From positions 1 through 6,314 of the forward strand of contig JAFPVN010000059.1 in NCBI GenBank assembly GCA_017395275.1: a stretch of DNA of 6,314 bases, given 5' to 3'. The position numbers and the translations under genes are program-made. The DNA is from Candidatus Methanomethylophilaceae archaeon. Its GTDB lineage: Archaea > Thermoplasmatota > Thermoplasmata > Methanomassiliicoccales > Methanomethylophilaceae. Under the pieces are notes generated by a model. It was not told the DNA's origin. It did not search any database and was given only the letters and a program-made list of their open reading frames with translations. Shown here in pieces: positions 1-5,332 of this stretch (positions are counted from its first letter, which is position 1; every line of letters begins with the position of its first letter).

Positions 1-357
1 ATGATGGTAAACGAACTCGTGGAAAGACATAACATCATAGTCATCGAGGACATCCCAGTATCGAAGATACGGGAGAAGTCACTCGGAAAAGGTATGAGGA
101 AATCATACAGCGACGCGAGCTGGGCGATGGCCGTCGGTACGCTTTGCAGCAAAGCGGCGGAGGCTGGCTGCAAGGTGGTGAGGGTCAACCCCGCTCATAC
201 GTCGCAGATGTGTTCAGGATGCGGAACGATCGTACCCAAGGACCTGAGCGTCCGCAGGCACGTCTGTCCGCATTGCGGTCTGGATATCGACCGCGATCTC
301 AATGCAGCCAGGAATATCCTGCGCTTGGGCCTGCAAGCGCTGCGGCCAGACCGCTGA
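1..357 (+). CDS. tnpB: TnpB, IS200/IS605-family RNA-guided nuclease, C-terminal part (5' end outside window)
   Basis: This is the last 118 residues of a TnpB protein, the RNA-guided DNA endonuclease carried by IS200/IS605-type elements and ancestor of Cas12. Visible in order are the RuvC-II strand IVIEDI with the catalytic Glu at residue 16, a zinc finger with CSGC (Cys71, Cys74) and CPHC (Cys89, Cys92), and the RuvC-III motif DRDLNAARNIL from residue 97 supplying the catalytic Asp. TnpB proteins usually have about 370-400 residues, so roughly the first two thirds (including RuvC-I) lie upstream. The ATG-ATG at position 1 is almost certainly internal. What is visible is intact, with no stop or frameshift and all motif residues present, so the protein may be active. 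No tnpA transposase is visible; it could lie upstream or be absent, as in IS1341-type elements. Confidence 0.92.
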   Translation: MMVNELVERHNIIVIEDIPVSKIREKSLGKGMRKSYSDASWAMAVGTLCSKAAEAGCKVVRVNPAHTSQMCSGCGTIVPKDLSVRRHVCPHCGLDIDRDLNAARNILRLGLQALRPDR

Positions 358-430
358 ACGGAGAGGATCGCAGGATCCGATCACAGCATTGAAACCCCAG
401 ATGGTTTCAATGATACCCATCGAAGGCAAG
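250..430 (+). ncRNA. Putative TnpB guide RNA (omega-RNA / reRNA), limits approximate
   Basis: In characterised IS200/IS605 elements the guide RNA of TnpB overlaps the tnpB 3' end, runs through the right-end hairpin, and finishes with a guide of about 16-20 bases copied from DNA just outside the element. The same arrangement is available here: tnpB 3' end, spacer 358-386, hairpin 387-412, then flanking DNA from about 413. The 5' limit is guessed and no sequence signal defines it. The guide would correspond to about 413-432, the start of the interrupted host coding sequence. Confidence 0.4.
387..412. repeat. Subterminal right-end hairpin of the IS element
   Basis: Perfect 10-bp arms, CATTGAAACC and GGTTTCAATG, enclose the loop CCAGAT. 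In the IS200/IS605 family such imperfect or perfect palindromes near the ends are recognised by the TnpA transposase, and the same DNA is transcribed as the 3' scaffold hairpin of the TnpB guide RNA. The palindrome is read directly; its role follows from position relative to tnpB. Confidence 0.8.
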
Positions 431-520
431 GTCCACGCTCTCGGCGGCTACATGATCGACTCCGAGGGTAAGGAGAACGGCGAGGCCTCGAGCGAGAAGG
501 TACAGATCTACTACGTCTGA
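413..520 (+). pseudogene. 3' remnant of a gene cut by the IS element; possible terminal Kelch-type blade
   Basis: Just outside the IS right-end hairpin an open frame runs to the TGA at 518-520 and encodes about 35 residues. Its third codon positions are mostly G or C, like the host genes in the window. It includes GKVHALGGYMIDSEG and, near the end, EKVQIYYV. A 'GK-hydrophobic-x-x-GGY' strand followed by a 'V-x-I-Y' strand resembles a Kelch beta-propeller blade, though one blade is weak evidence. No start codon with a promoter precedes it: the only nearby ATG (410-412) lies in the IS hairpin. The simplest reading is the C-terminus of a larger protein whose 5' part lies left of the element. A 36-residue peptide starting at 410 is a less likely alternative. 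A hairpin terminator follows at once, which fits a true gene end. Confidence 0.55.
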
Positions 521-530
521 ACAATTTCGG

Positions 531-552
531 GGGGGAGACCCCCTTCCTTTTA
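531..552 (+). terminator. G5/C5 hairpin plus T-rich tract
   Basis: GGGGG (531-535), loop AGA and CCCCC (539-543) form a short GC stem followed by TTCCTTTTAT. It begins 10 bases after the stop codon of the interrupted gene remnant and lies upstream of the glutamine synthetase promoter, so it probably ends transcription from the left. The T tract is broken by two C residues. Confidence 0.55.
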
Positions 553-575
553 TCCCGCCCCCTAAGATGGGCGCG

Positions 576-592
576 TGTGCACAATTATAAAG
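576..592 (+). promoter_or_regulatory. Promoter of glnN: TATA box with abutting 8-bp palindrome
   Basis: AATTATAAAG (583-592) is a good archaeal TATA box, centred near 588. Counting about 26 bp downstream puts transcription start at about 614, exactly an in-frame ATG, so the message is probably leaderless. Immediately upstream and sharing one base is the perfect palindrome TGTGCACA (576-583), where TFB or a regulator could bind. A 5-bp hairpin (CGCCC 556-560, GGGCG 569-573) lies just upstream. Confidence 0.6.
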
Positions 593-613
593 AAAGAAAT
601 GCATGCGCCGCAC

Positions 614-2797
614 ATGACGAACAGCAGGTTCAGAGCTGTCGAACAGGCCTCGCTCAGGGAGGCGGTGGTCGCCGAGGCGCCAGCGGAAGCGACATCGGAA
701 TACTTCGGTTGCAACGTGTTCAACAGGTCCGCCATGAGGAAGTATCTGGCCGAGGACACGCGCCGCAAGATCTACGAGTCCAGCGAGCAGGGCAAGACCC
801 TCGACAGGGAGACCGCGGAGCAGGTGGCCGCAGGCATGAAGCGCTGGGCCATGGATATGGGTGCCACACACTACACGCACTGGTTCCAGCCTCTGACCGG
901 CGGTACGGCCGAGAAGCACGACTCCTTCGCGGAGCCCTACGGCAAGGGACAGGCCATCGAGAAGTTCACCGGCAAGCTGCTCTGCCAGCAGGAGCCCGAC
1001 GCGTCGTCGTTCCCCAACGGGGGACTGAGGGCGACGTTCGAGGCGAGGGGCTACACCGCATGGGACCCGTCATCCCCCGCGTTCGTCATCGGGGACACCC
1101 TATGTATCCCCACCGTGTTCGTTTCATTCTCGGGGGAGGCCCTGGACTACAAGGCGCCCCTGCTCAAATCGGAGATCGCCGTCGCGAAGGCCACTGAGGA
1201 CCTCCTCAGGTATTTCGGCATCAAGAACGACCGCGTGATCTCGTATCTCGGGTGGGAACAGGAGTACTTCCTGGTGGATTCTGCCCTCTACGCCCAGCGT
1301 CCCGACCTCATCATGGCAGAGAGGACGCTCCTGGGACACAACTTCGCGAGGAACCAGCAGCTGGAGGACCACTACTTCGGATCGATCCCAGCACGCGTGC
1401 TGGAGTTCATGAGGGACCTGGAGTTCGAGAGCTACAAGCTCGGCATCCCGCTGAAGGCCAGGCACAACGAGGTCGCACCGAACCAGTTCGAGTGCGCGCC
1501 CGTGTACGAGCGCGCGAACCTGGCGATAGACCACAACCTTCTGCTCATGGCGTTGATGAAGAAGGTCGCCGAGAGGCACGGGTTCAAGGTGCTGTTCCAC
1601 GAGAAGCCCTACGCAGGGGTAAACGGATCCGGGAAGCACTGCAACTGGTCCGTGGGTACGGAATCGGGCATCGGGCTGATGTCCCCCGGGAAGACGGACA
1701 AGGAGAACCTGATGTTCCTGATGATGGTGGCCAACACCCTCAAGGCCGTATACGACCACAACGGCCTGCTGAAGGCGCTGGTGATGTCCGCATCCAACGC
1801 CCACAGGCTGGGAGCCAACGAGGCGCCGCCGGCGATTATATCCTCGTTCCTCGGTTCGCAGGTGCACGAGGCGTTCGAGCAGCTCCTTAACTCCTCGGAC
1901 ATGGTCAAGCTGAAGGACAAGAGGGGATACAGCCTCGGTATACCGCAGGTGCCCGAGCTGCTCATAGACAACACCGACAGGAACAGGACCTCTCCGTTCG
2001 CGTTCACGGGTAACAGGTTCGAGTACAGGGCGGTCGGCTCCAGCGCCAACTGCTCCAACGCCGTCACCATGCTGAACACGGCGCTGGCACAACAGTTGAC
2101 GGAGTTCAAGAAGGCCGTCGACGCGCGCATAGCGAAGGGATGCACCGCGGTGCAGGCCATACTCGACGAGACCCGCGAGACCTACAGGTCGTGCAGGGAC
2201 ATCTGCTTCGACGGTAACGGTTACTCCGACGAGTGGAAGAAGGAGGCCAAGAGGCGCGGTCTCGACTGTGAGACCAGCACGCCCGTGGTGTACGACCACC
2301 TGTTCTCCCCGGAGACCATCAAGCTGTATGGCGACATGGGAGTCATGTCGGAGACCGAGCTGAAGGCGAGGCAGGAGACCGCGTGGGAGATGTACAGCAA
2401 GAAGATCGATATCGAGGCAAACATCCTCTCCGACCTCACCATGAACCATGTGCTGCCCGTAGCTACGAGATACCAGTCCATCCTCCTCGACAACGTGGCG
2501 AAGATGAAGGAGATCTTCAATGGGAAGGACTTCGACTCCGTCGCCTCCGGGGAGATAGAGAACATCAAGGAGATCGCCCTCCACATGAGCGACGCGCGCA
2601 GGCTCGTCGCGGAGATGGAGGAGGCATGCGCCAAGGCGCTGGCCGCCCCGGACGAGCGCAAGAAGGCCGTCATCTTCCACGACAAGGTGACGAAGTACCT
2701 CGACGAGATCAGGGTGCACGTCGATGCCCTGGAGATGATCGTCGACGACGAGATGTGGCCGCTGCCCAAGTACAGGGAACTGCTGTTCATCAGGTGA
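614..2797 (+). CDS. glnN: Type III glutamine synthetase (GSIII, GlnN)
   Basis: This enzyme makes glutamine from glutamate, ammonia and ATP in the cytoplasm, the entry point for ammonium assimilation. The 727-residue protein matches the long GSIII class (about 700-730 residues), not the 440-470 residues of GSI. Motifs in order are GWEQEYF (213-219) with metal-binding glutamates, NEVAPNQFECAPVYE (285-299), the ATP-site stretch HEKPYAGVNGSGKHCNW (329-345), NRTSPFAFTGNRFEYRAVGS (457-476), and the typical GSIII C-terminus WPLPKYRELLF (715-725). The frame is open from a GTG at 575 with further ATGs at 599 and 614. The ATG at 614 is chosen because it sits about 26 bp from the TATA box and gives the usual family length; no clear Shine-Dalgarno sequence precedes any candidate. 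GSIII is best known from Bacteroidetes, Firmicutes and cyanobacteria, so transfer into this lineage is plausible. No GlnK or glutamate synthase gene adjoins it. Confidence 0.96.
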   Translation: MTNSRFRAVEQASLREAVVAEAPAEATSEYFGCNVFNRSAMRKYLAEDTRRKIYESSEQGKTLDRETAEQVAAGMKRWAMDMGATHYTHWFQPLTGGTAEKHDSFAEPYGKGQAIEKFTGKLLCQQEPDASSFPNGGLRATFEARGYTAWDPSSPAFVIGDTLCIPTVFVSFSGEALDYKAPLLKSEIAVAKATEDLLRYFGIKNDRVISYLGWEQEYFLVDSALYAQRPDLIMAERTLLGHNFARNQQLEDHYFGSIPARVLEFMRDLEFESYKLGIPLKARHNEVAPNQFECAPVYERANLAIDHNLLLMALMKKVAERHGFKVLFHEKPYAGVNGSGKHCNWSVGTESGIGLMSPGKTDKENLMFLMMVANTLKAVYDHNGLLKALVMSASNAHRLGANEAPPAIISSFLGSQVHEAFEQLLNSSDMVKLKDKRGYSLGIPQVPELLIDNTDRNRTSPFAFTGNRFEYRAVGSSANCSNAVTMLNTALAQQLTEFKKAVDARIAKGCTAVQAILDETRETYRSCRDICFDGNGYSDEWKKEAKRRGLDCETSTPVVYDHLFSPETIKLYGDMGVMSETELKARQETAWEMYSKKIDIEANILSDLTMNHVLPVATRYQSILLDNVAKMKEIFNGKDFDSVASGEIENIKEIALHMSDARRLVAEMEEACAKALAAPDERKKAVIFHDKVTKYLDEIRVHVDALEMIVDDEMWPLPKYRELLFIR

Positions 2798-2828
2798 AAT
2801 CCGTCCCTTCGGGATGATCTCTCACTAT

Positions 2829-2860
2829 TCCCGTATTTACTAGTGAATACGGGATAATTT
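2829..2860 (+). terminator. Near-perfect 26-bp palindrome: glnN terminator and/or operator of the next gene
   Basis: TCCCGTATT (2829-2837) pairs with AATACGGGA (2846-2854). Between them ACTAGT (2839-2844) is itself palindromic, so the whole 26 bp has one non-Watson-Crick pair (T2838/G2845). The T-rich run TAATTTTCTATTT follows, which suits an archaeal terminator 31 bases after the glnN stop codon. The palindrome also ends 10 bp upstream of the TATA box of the NifX-like gene, where a dimeric regulator could bind. A weaker hairpin, TCCC-TTC-GGGA (2804-2814), precedes it. Confidence 0.5.
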
Positions 2861-2861
2861 T

Positions 2862-2870
2862 CTATTTATA
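2862..2870 (+). promoter_or_regulatory. TATA box of the NifX-like gene
   Basis: CTATTTATA is centred near 2867, 26 bp upstream of the ATG at 2893. This predicts a leaderless message. It lies just downstream of the 26-bp palindrome. Confidence 0.55.
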
Positions 2871-2892
2871 CCGATTCCAAGATGGTCGGTCC

Positions 2893-3243
2893 ATGAAATT
2901 CGCAGTCACTTACGAGAACGGAGAGGTGTTCCAGCACTTCGGCAAGACCCGTCAGTTCAAGGTGTTCACCGTCGAGGGCGACAAGGTCACCTCCGAGATC
3001 ATCGATTCCGGGGAGTTCTCCCACGGAACCCTCGCCACCCTACTGGCGCAGAAAGGCGTCACCACGCTCATCTGCGGAGGCATCGGTGACGGCGCCAGGA
3101 ACATGCTCAAGGGCAACGGCATCGACGTCTACACCGGCAACTCCGGCAACGTGGACGAGGTCGCGAAGGCCTTCATCGCAGGCACCCTCTCGAAATCGAC
3201 CAAGAGCACCTGCCAGGACCACCACGACTGCCACTGCCACTGA
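2893..3243 (+). CDS. NifX/NifB-like domain protein (dinitrogenase FeMo-cofactor biosynthesis family)
   Basis: This is a 116-residue cytoplasmic protein with the single alpha/beta domain shared by NifX, NafY and the NifB C-terminus. The start MKFAVTYENGEVFQHFGKT contains the conserved strand and the 'xxHFG' element, and residues 61-85 (CGGIGDGARN...NGIDVYTG) carry the usual 'I-x-GGIG-x-A' and 'GI-x-VYTG' pattern. Nitrogenase relatives bind FeMo-cofactor or its precursors, while the many stand-alone archaeal copies are of unknown function and may carry Fe-S or Mo-containing clusters. No nif genes are in the window, so a nitrogenase role is not supported. The C-terminal tail from residue 107 is dense in metal ligands: C107, H110, H111, C113, H114, C115, H116. 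The gene has its own TATA box and ends 2 bp from the convergent DUF2284 gene. Confidence 0.85.
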   Translation: MKFAVTYENGEVFQHFGKTRQFKVFTVEGDKVTSEIIDSGEFSHGTLATLLAQKGVTTLICGGIGDGARNMLKGNGIDVYTGNSGNVDEVAKAFIAGTLSKSTKSTCQDHHDCHCH

Positions 3244-3245
3244 TC

Positions 3246-3788
3246 TCAGTTGTAGACGATCACGGCGTACATCTCGATGCGGCCTTCCTCGAAGACGTTC
3301 TCCAGACCGGAGGCCTTCAGGTAGTCCATCATCTGTATACCGTTGCCGCTGACCGACTGTATCTGCATGTCGGGGAACCTGCACGGCTTCCCGTCCAATG
3401 CGGCGCATCTCTCGCAGTACCTGCAGCCGTCGTCGGCGAAGCCGAGACATTCCAGGCCCGCCTTGCGGAGCTCCAGGACCATCTCCCTGCATTTGTCCTG
3501 CAGGGTCTTGGTGCAGTTCTTCATCTGCTCCCTGTTGCGGTAATCCGCATGGAACAGGATGGGGACGATGGCGCTCTTAGAGTAATGTGCCAGCACGTCC
3601 AATCTCTCCTCGGGTGTCCCGCAGAGGGGAGGACAGGAGCAGTATTTCCCGTAGCACCCGCAGTCGTCCGTGGCGCAGAATTCCCTGTTCTTGATGATTG
3701 TGTCCAGAGTGACAGCGGGCATCGCGAGGCCGATTTTCGCCTTGTCTGAGTATCTCGAGAGTATATTCAGTATCTCCGCATCCTTCAT
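3246..3788 (-). CDS. DUF2284 family cysteine-rich predicted metal-binding protein
   Basis: This 180-residue protein has 13 cysteines and matches the DUF2284 family, predicted metal (probably Fe-S) binding proteins common in methanogens and anaerobes; the function is unknown. An N-terminal cluster runs CATDDCGCYGKYCSCPPLC (C38, C43, C45, C50, C52, C56). A second cluster is CRYCERC followed by GKPCRFP (C122, C125, C128, C136), and C92, C100 and C114 lie between. No signal peptide or membrane segment is seen. The frame stays open far upstream, through an ATG at 3863 and into the antisense of the UbiD gene. The ATG at 3788 is preferred because a TATA-like TTTATAT lies about 26 bp upstream on this strand and the length is then typical. 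The start at 3863 would add 25 residues lacking cysteines. Confidence 0.85.
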   Translation of the reverse strand: MKDAEILNILSRYSDKAKIGLAMPAVTLDTIIKNREFCATDDCGCYGKYCSCPPLCGTPEERLDVLAHYSKSAIVPILFHADYRNREQMKNCTKTLQDKCREMVLELRKAGLECLGFADDGCRYCERCAALDGKPCRFPDMQIQSVSGNGIQMMDYLKASGLENVFEEGRIEMYAVIVYN

Positions 3789-3810
3789 GATTGCGAATGT
3801 GCCTGTGACG

Positions 3811-3820
3811 ATATAAACGG
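3811..3820 (-). promoter_or_regulatory. TATA box of the DUF2284 gene
   Basis: Read on the minus strand this is CCGTTTATAT, with TTTATAT centred at 3814, 26 bp upstream of the ATG whose first base is 3788. It implies a leaderless message and argues against the upstream in-frame ATG at 3863, which would lie before the promoter. Confidence 0.5.
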
Positions 3821-3871
3821 GTTGCTTTACGGATGGGGACCATCGGACGGACTGCGAAGCCATTCCAACAC

Positions 3872-3880
3872 AATTAATTA
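3872..3880 (+). promoter_or_regulatory. TATA-like box of the UbiD-family gene
   Basis: AATTAATTA is centred near 3876, 26-27 bp upstream of the ATG at 3903, as in the other promoters of the window. It is nearly palindromic, so strand assignment rests on spacing. Read the other way, it would start transcription inside the proposed DUF2284 leader, near 3850. Confidence 0.5.
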
Positions 3881-3902
3881 CGAATAAGGCGCTTCCCCAC
3901 CC

Positions 3903-5165
3903 ATGTCCGTTGAGAAGTACCTCACAGGCTCCGAGTACAAGGTCGAGAAGAAGATCGATGCAGACAGTCAGGATGCGACTAAGATCATTGCCGAGGATCA
4001 GGATAGGACGGTCCTTTTCACCGACCTCAACGGAGGCAGGGCGGTAGGCAACCTCTTCTCCACCAGGAAGAAGATCGCCACGGCGCTCGGCATCGACCAG
4101 TCGGACATAGTCAAGCACATGATCGACGCGATCGACAACCCGACCGACACCGAGCTGGTGAGCGATCCGGAGTTCAGATACCAGGAGCTTCCGCTTGACC
4201 TTACGAAGCTCCCCATATGTAAGTACTTCCCCGAGGACGGCGGCAGGTACGTCTCGTCCGGGGTCATCGTCTCGGAGTACGGCGGGAAGAGGAACGTCTC
4301 CTTCCACCGCATGATGATCATGGACAAGGACAGCATCGCCGTCAGACTGGTCCCCAGGCACCTCTACACGATGTACAACAACGCCAAGAAGGACGGCAAG
4401 GAGCTTAGGATCTCCATCTGCATCGGAGCGAGGCCTGAGGTTCTCTTGGCGGCGGCGACATCCACCGCGTACGATGCGGACGAGATGAGGATCGCATCCG
4501 CCATGGTGAAGAAGTCCACGGGCTTTCCGCTCAAGGTCGGGAAGTGCGACAACGGCCTCCTCGTCCCCTCGGAGACGGACTACGTCCTCGAAGCGCGCAT
4601 TACATTCGAGACGGCCAAGGAAGGTCCGTTCGTGGACATAACTGGCACATACGATTTCATCAGGGACCAGCCCGTCATCAAGGTGGAGAAGATCTGGGCA
4701 TGCAGGGATCCCGTCATGCAGCTCCTGCTCCCCGGAGGCAACGAGCACTACCTGTTCATGGGGCTTCCCAGGGAACCCATCATGTTCAAGACCGTCCAGC
4801 AGGCGGTCCCCAGGACGCACAACGTCCGCCTCACTGAGGGAGGGTGCTGCTGGCTGAACGGTGTCGTCTCTATAACCAAGAACAAGGAGGGCGACGGCAT
4901 GAACGCCATCATGGCGGCATTCACCGGACACCCTTCGCTGAAGCATGTGATCGTCGTCGACGAGGACATAGACATCTTCGACGACCGTCAGGTGGAGTGG
5001 GCTGTGGCCACGAGATTCCAGGCCGACAGGATGCTCAGGATCCCAGGAGCGGCGGGTTCGTCGCTGGATCCCAGCGCCGAGGGTACGACGTGGAAGCTCG
5101 GTATCGATGCGACCATCCCTCTCAGGATGGACAGGAAGCTGTTCACCAAGGCCACGCTGGACTGA
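3903..5165 (+). CDS. UbiD-family prenylated-FMN decarboxylase; candidate anhydromevalonate phosphate decarboxylase
   Basis: This 420-residue protein belongs to the UbiD family, which uses prenylated FMN (made by UbiX) to decarboxylate alpha,beta-unsaturated acids. NVSFHR (131-136) matches the segment with the metal-binding Asn and catalytic Arg (N168 and R173 in fungal Fdc1), and H153 fits the next metal ligand. EGPFVD (240-245) matches the catalytic acid pair, with Asp at the second position as in bacterial UbiD. VVDEDIDIFD (351-360) and SSLDPSA (386-392) are typical C-terminal motifs. Short archaeal members of about 420 residues include anhydromevalonate phosphate decarboxylase of the modified mevalonate pathway, which feeds membrane lipid synthesis; that assignment is an inference. 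A role in quinone or aromatic-acid metabolism is the alternative. No ubiX or other mevalonate gene is in the window. The gene has its own TATA box and is divergent from DUF2284. Confidence 0.9.
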   Translation: MSVEKYLTGSEYKVEKKIDADSQDATKIIAEDQDRTVLFTDLNGGRAVGNLFSTRKKIATALGIDQSDIVKHMIDAIDNPTDTELVSDPEFRYQELPLDLTKLPICKYFPEDGGRYVSSGVIVSEYGGKRNVSFHRMMIMDKDSIAVRLVPRHLYTMYNNAKKDGKELRISICIGARPEVLLAAATSTAYDADEMRIASAMVKKSTGFPLKVGKCDNGLLVPSETDYVLEARITFETAKEGPFVDITGTYDFIRDQPVIKVEKIWACRDPVMQLLLPGGNEHYLFMGLPREPIMFKTVQQAVPRTHNVRLTEGGCCWLNGVVSITKNKEGDGMNAIMAAFTGHPSLKHVIVVDEDIDIFDDRQVEWAVATRFQADRMLRIPGAAGSSLDPSAEGTTWKLGIDATIPLRMDRKLFTKATLD

Positions 5166-5171
5166 GAGGAT

Positions 5172-5268
5172 CGGGGTTCCGAATCCCGCCCGAAACCGAC
5201 AGGATCGGTTTCATCGCCTCGTGCGGAAATGATTTTAGAGGAATTACGATAACACGAGGCGGTGTTTT
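5172..5268 (+). terminator. Cluster of three hairpins after the UbiD-family gene, ending in TTTT
   Basis: Three inverted repeats lie back to back after the stop codon at 5165. The first is CGGGGTT/AATCCCG (5172-5188, one G-T pair). The second is GAAACCGA/TCGGTTTC (5192-5199 and 5205-5212, loop CAGGA). The third has 12-bp arms (5212-5223 and 5253-5264, core CGCCTCGTG/CACGAGGCG, one wobble) around a 29-base AT-rich loop. TTTT (5265-5268) and further T runs follow the third, which fits termination on the plus strand. The density of structure is more than a terminator needs, so a small RNA or a mobile-element remnant is possible. Confidence 0.45.
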
Positions 5269-5310
5269 GGTAAGAGGTTTGGGTTTTTGGGTTACGGAGG
5301 GAATTGGTTT

Positions 5311-5332
5311 TTAAGGGGCCGAAGCCCCTTAA
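5311..5332 (-). terminator. Strong 9-bp hairpin at the 3' end of mtaB
   Basis: TTAAGGGGC (5311-5319) and GCCCCTTAA (5324-5332) form a perfect stem. In the mtaB transcript the loop reads C(UUCG)G, the very stable tetraloop. It begins 12 bases after the mtaB stop codon. On the minus strand A residues rather than T follow, so it may act as a 3'-end stabiliser; on the plus strand it could also block read-through from the UbiD-family gene. Confidence 0.55.

Larger units (their letters stand above)
1..412 (+). mobile_element. Right-hand part of an IS200/IS605 (IS605/IS1341-type) element
   Basis: The tnpB 3' end is followed by 29 bases and then a perfect 10-bp inverted repeat (CATTGAAACC at 387-396, GGTTTCAATG at 403-412) around a 6-base loop. 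IS200/IS605 elements have subterminal hairpins instead of terminal inverted repeats and end a few bases outside them, so the right end probably lies at about 412-420. Sequence beyond it has the codon pattern of a host gene. The exact boundary cannot be set from one copy, because this family makes no target duplication and the left end is not in the window. Confidence 0.75.

Noticed and set aside
403..412. GGTTTCAATG resembling a CRISPR repeat end
   Set aside because: It occurs once here as an arm of the IS hairpin; there are no regularly spaced copies in the window.
520..614. NrpR-type nitrogen operator (GGAA-N6-TTCC) upstream of glnN
   Set aside because: No such sequence was found in this interval or in 2798-2892.
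407..919. 170-residue minus-strand open frame across the glnN promoter and 5' end
   Set aside because: No recognisable domain or promoter; it is antisense to the IS flank and glnN.
1124..2719. 531-residue minus-strand open frame opposite glnN
   Set aside because: It runs antisense to a clearly recognised enzyme, matches no family, and is expected from GC-rich third codon positions.
3789..4946. Upstream extension of the DUF2284 frame to 566 residues
   Set aside because: The extension is antisense to the UbiD-family gene, has low-complexity Val/Arg/Asp-rich sequence and crosses the proposed promoter; only the last 180 residues match a family.
5172..5188. tRNA T-arm-like sequence with loop TTCCGAA
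   Set aside because: The loop lacks the conserved purine-A pair after TTC, the upstream DNA codes for the UbiD-family protein, and no acceptor, D or anticodon arms can be built.
5276..5307. Possible G-quadruplex or telomere-like G/T run in the ubiD-mtaB spacer
   Set aside because: Only three runs of three G are present; a two-layer structure would be weak, so no claim is made beyond unusual composition.
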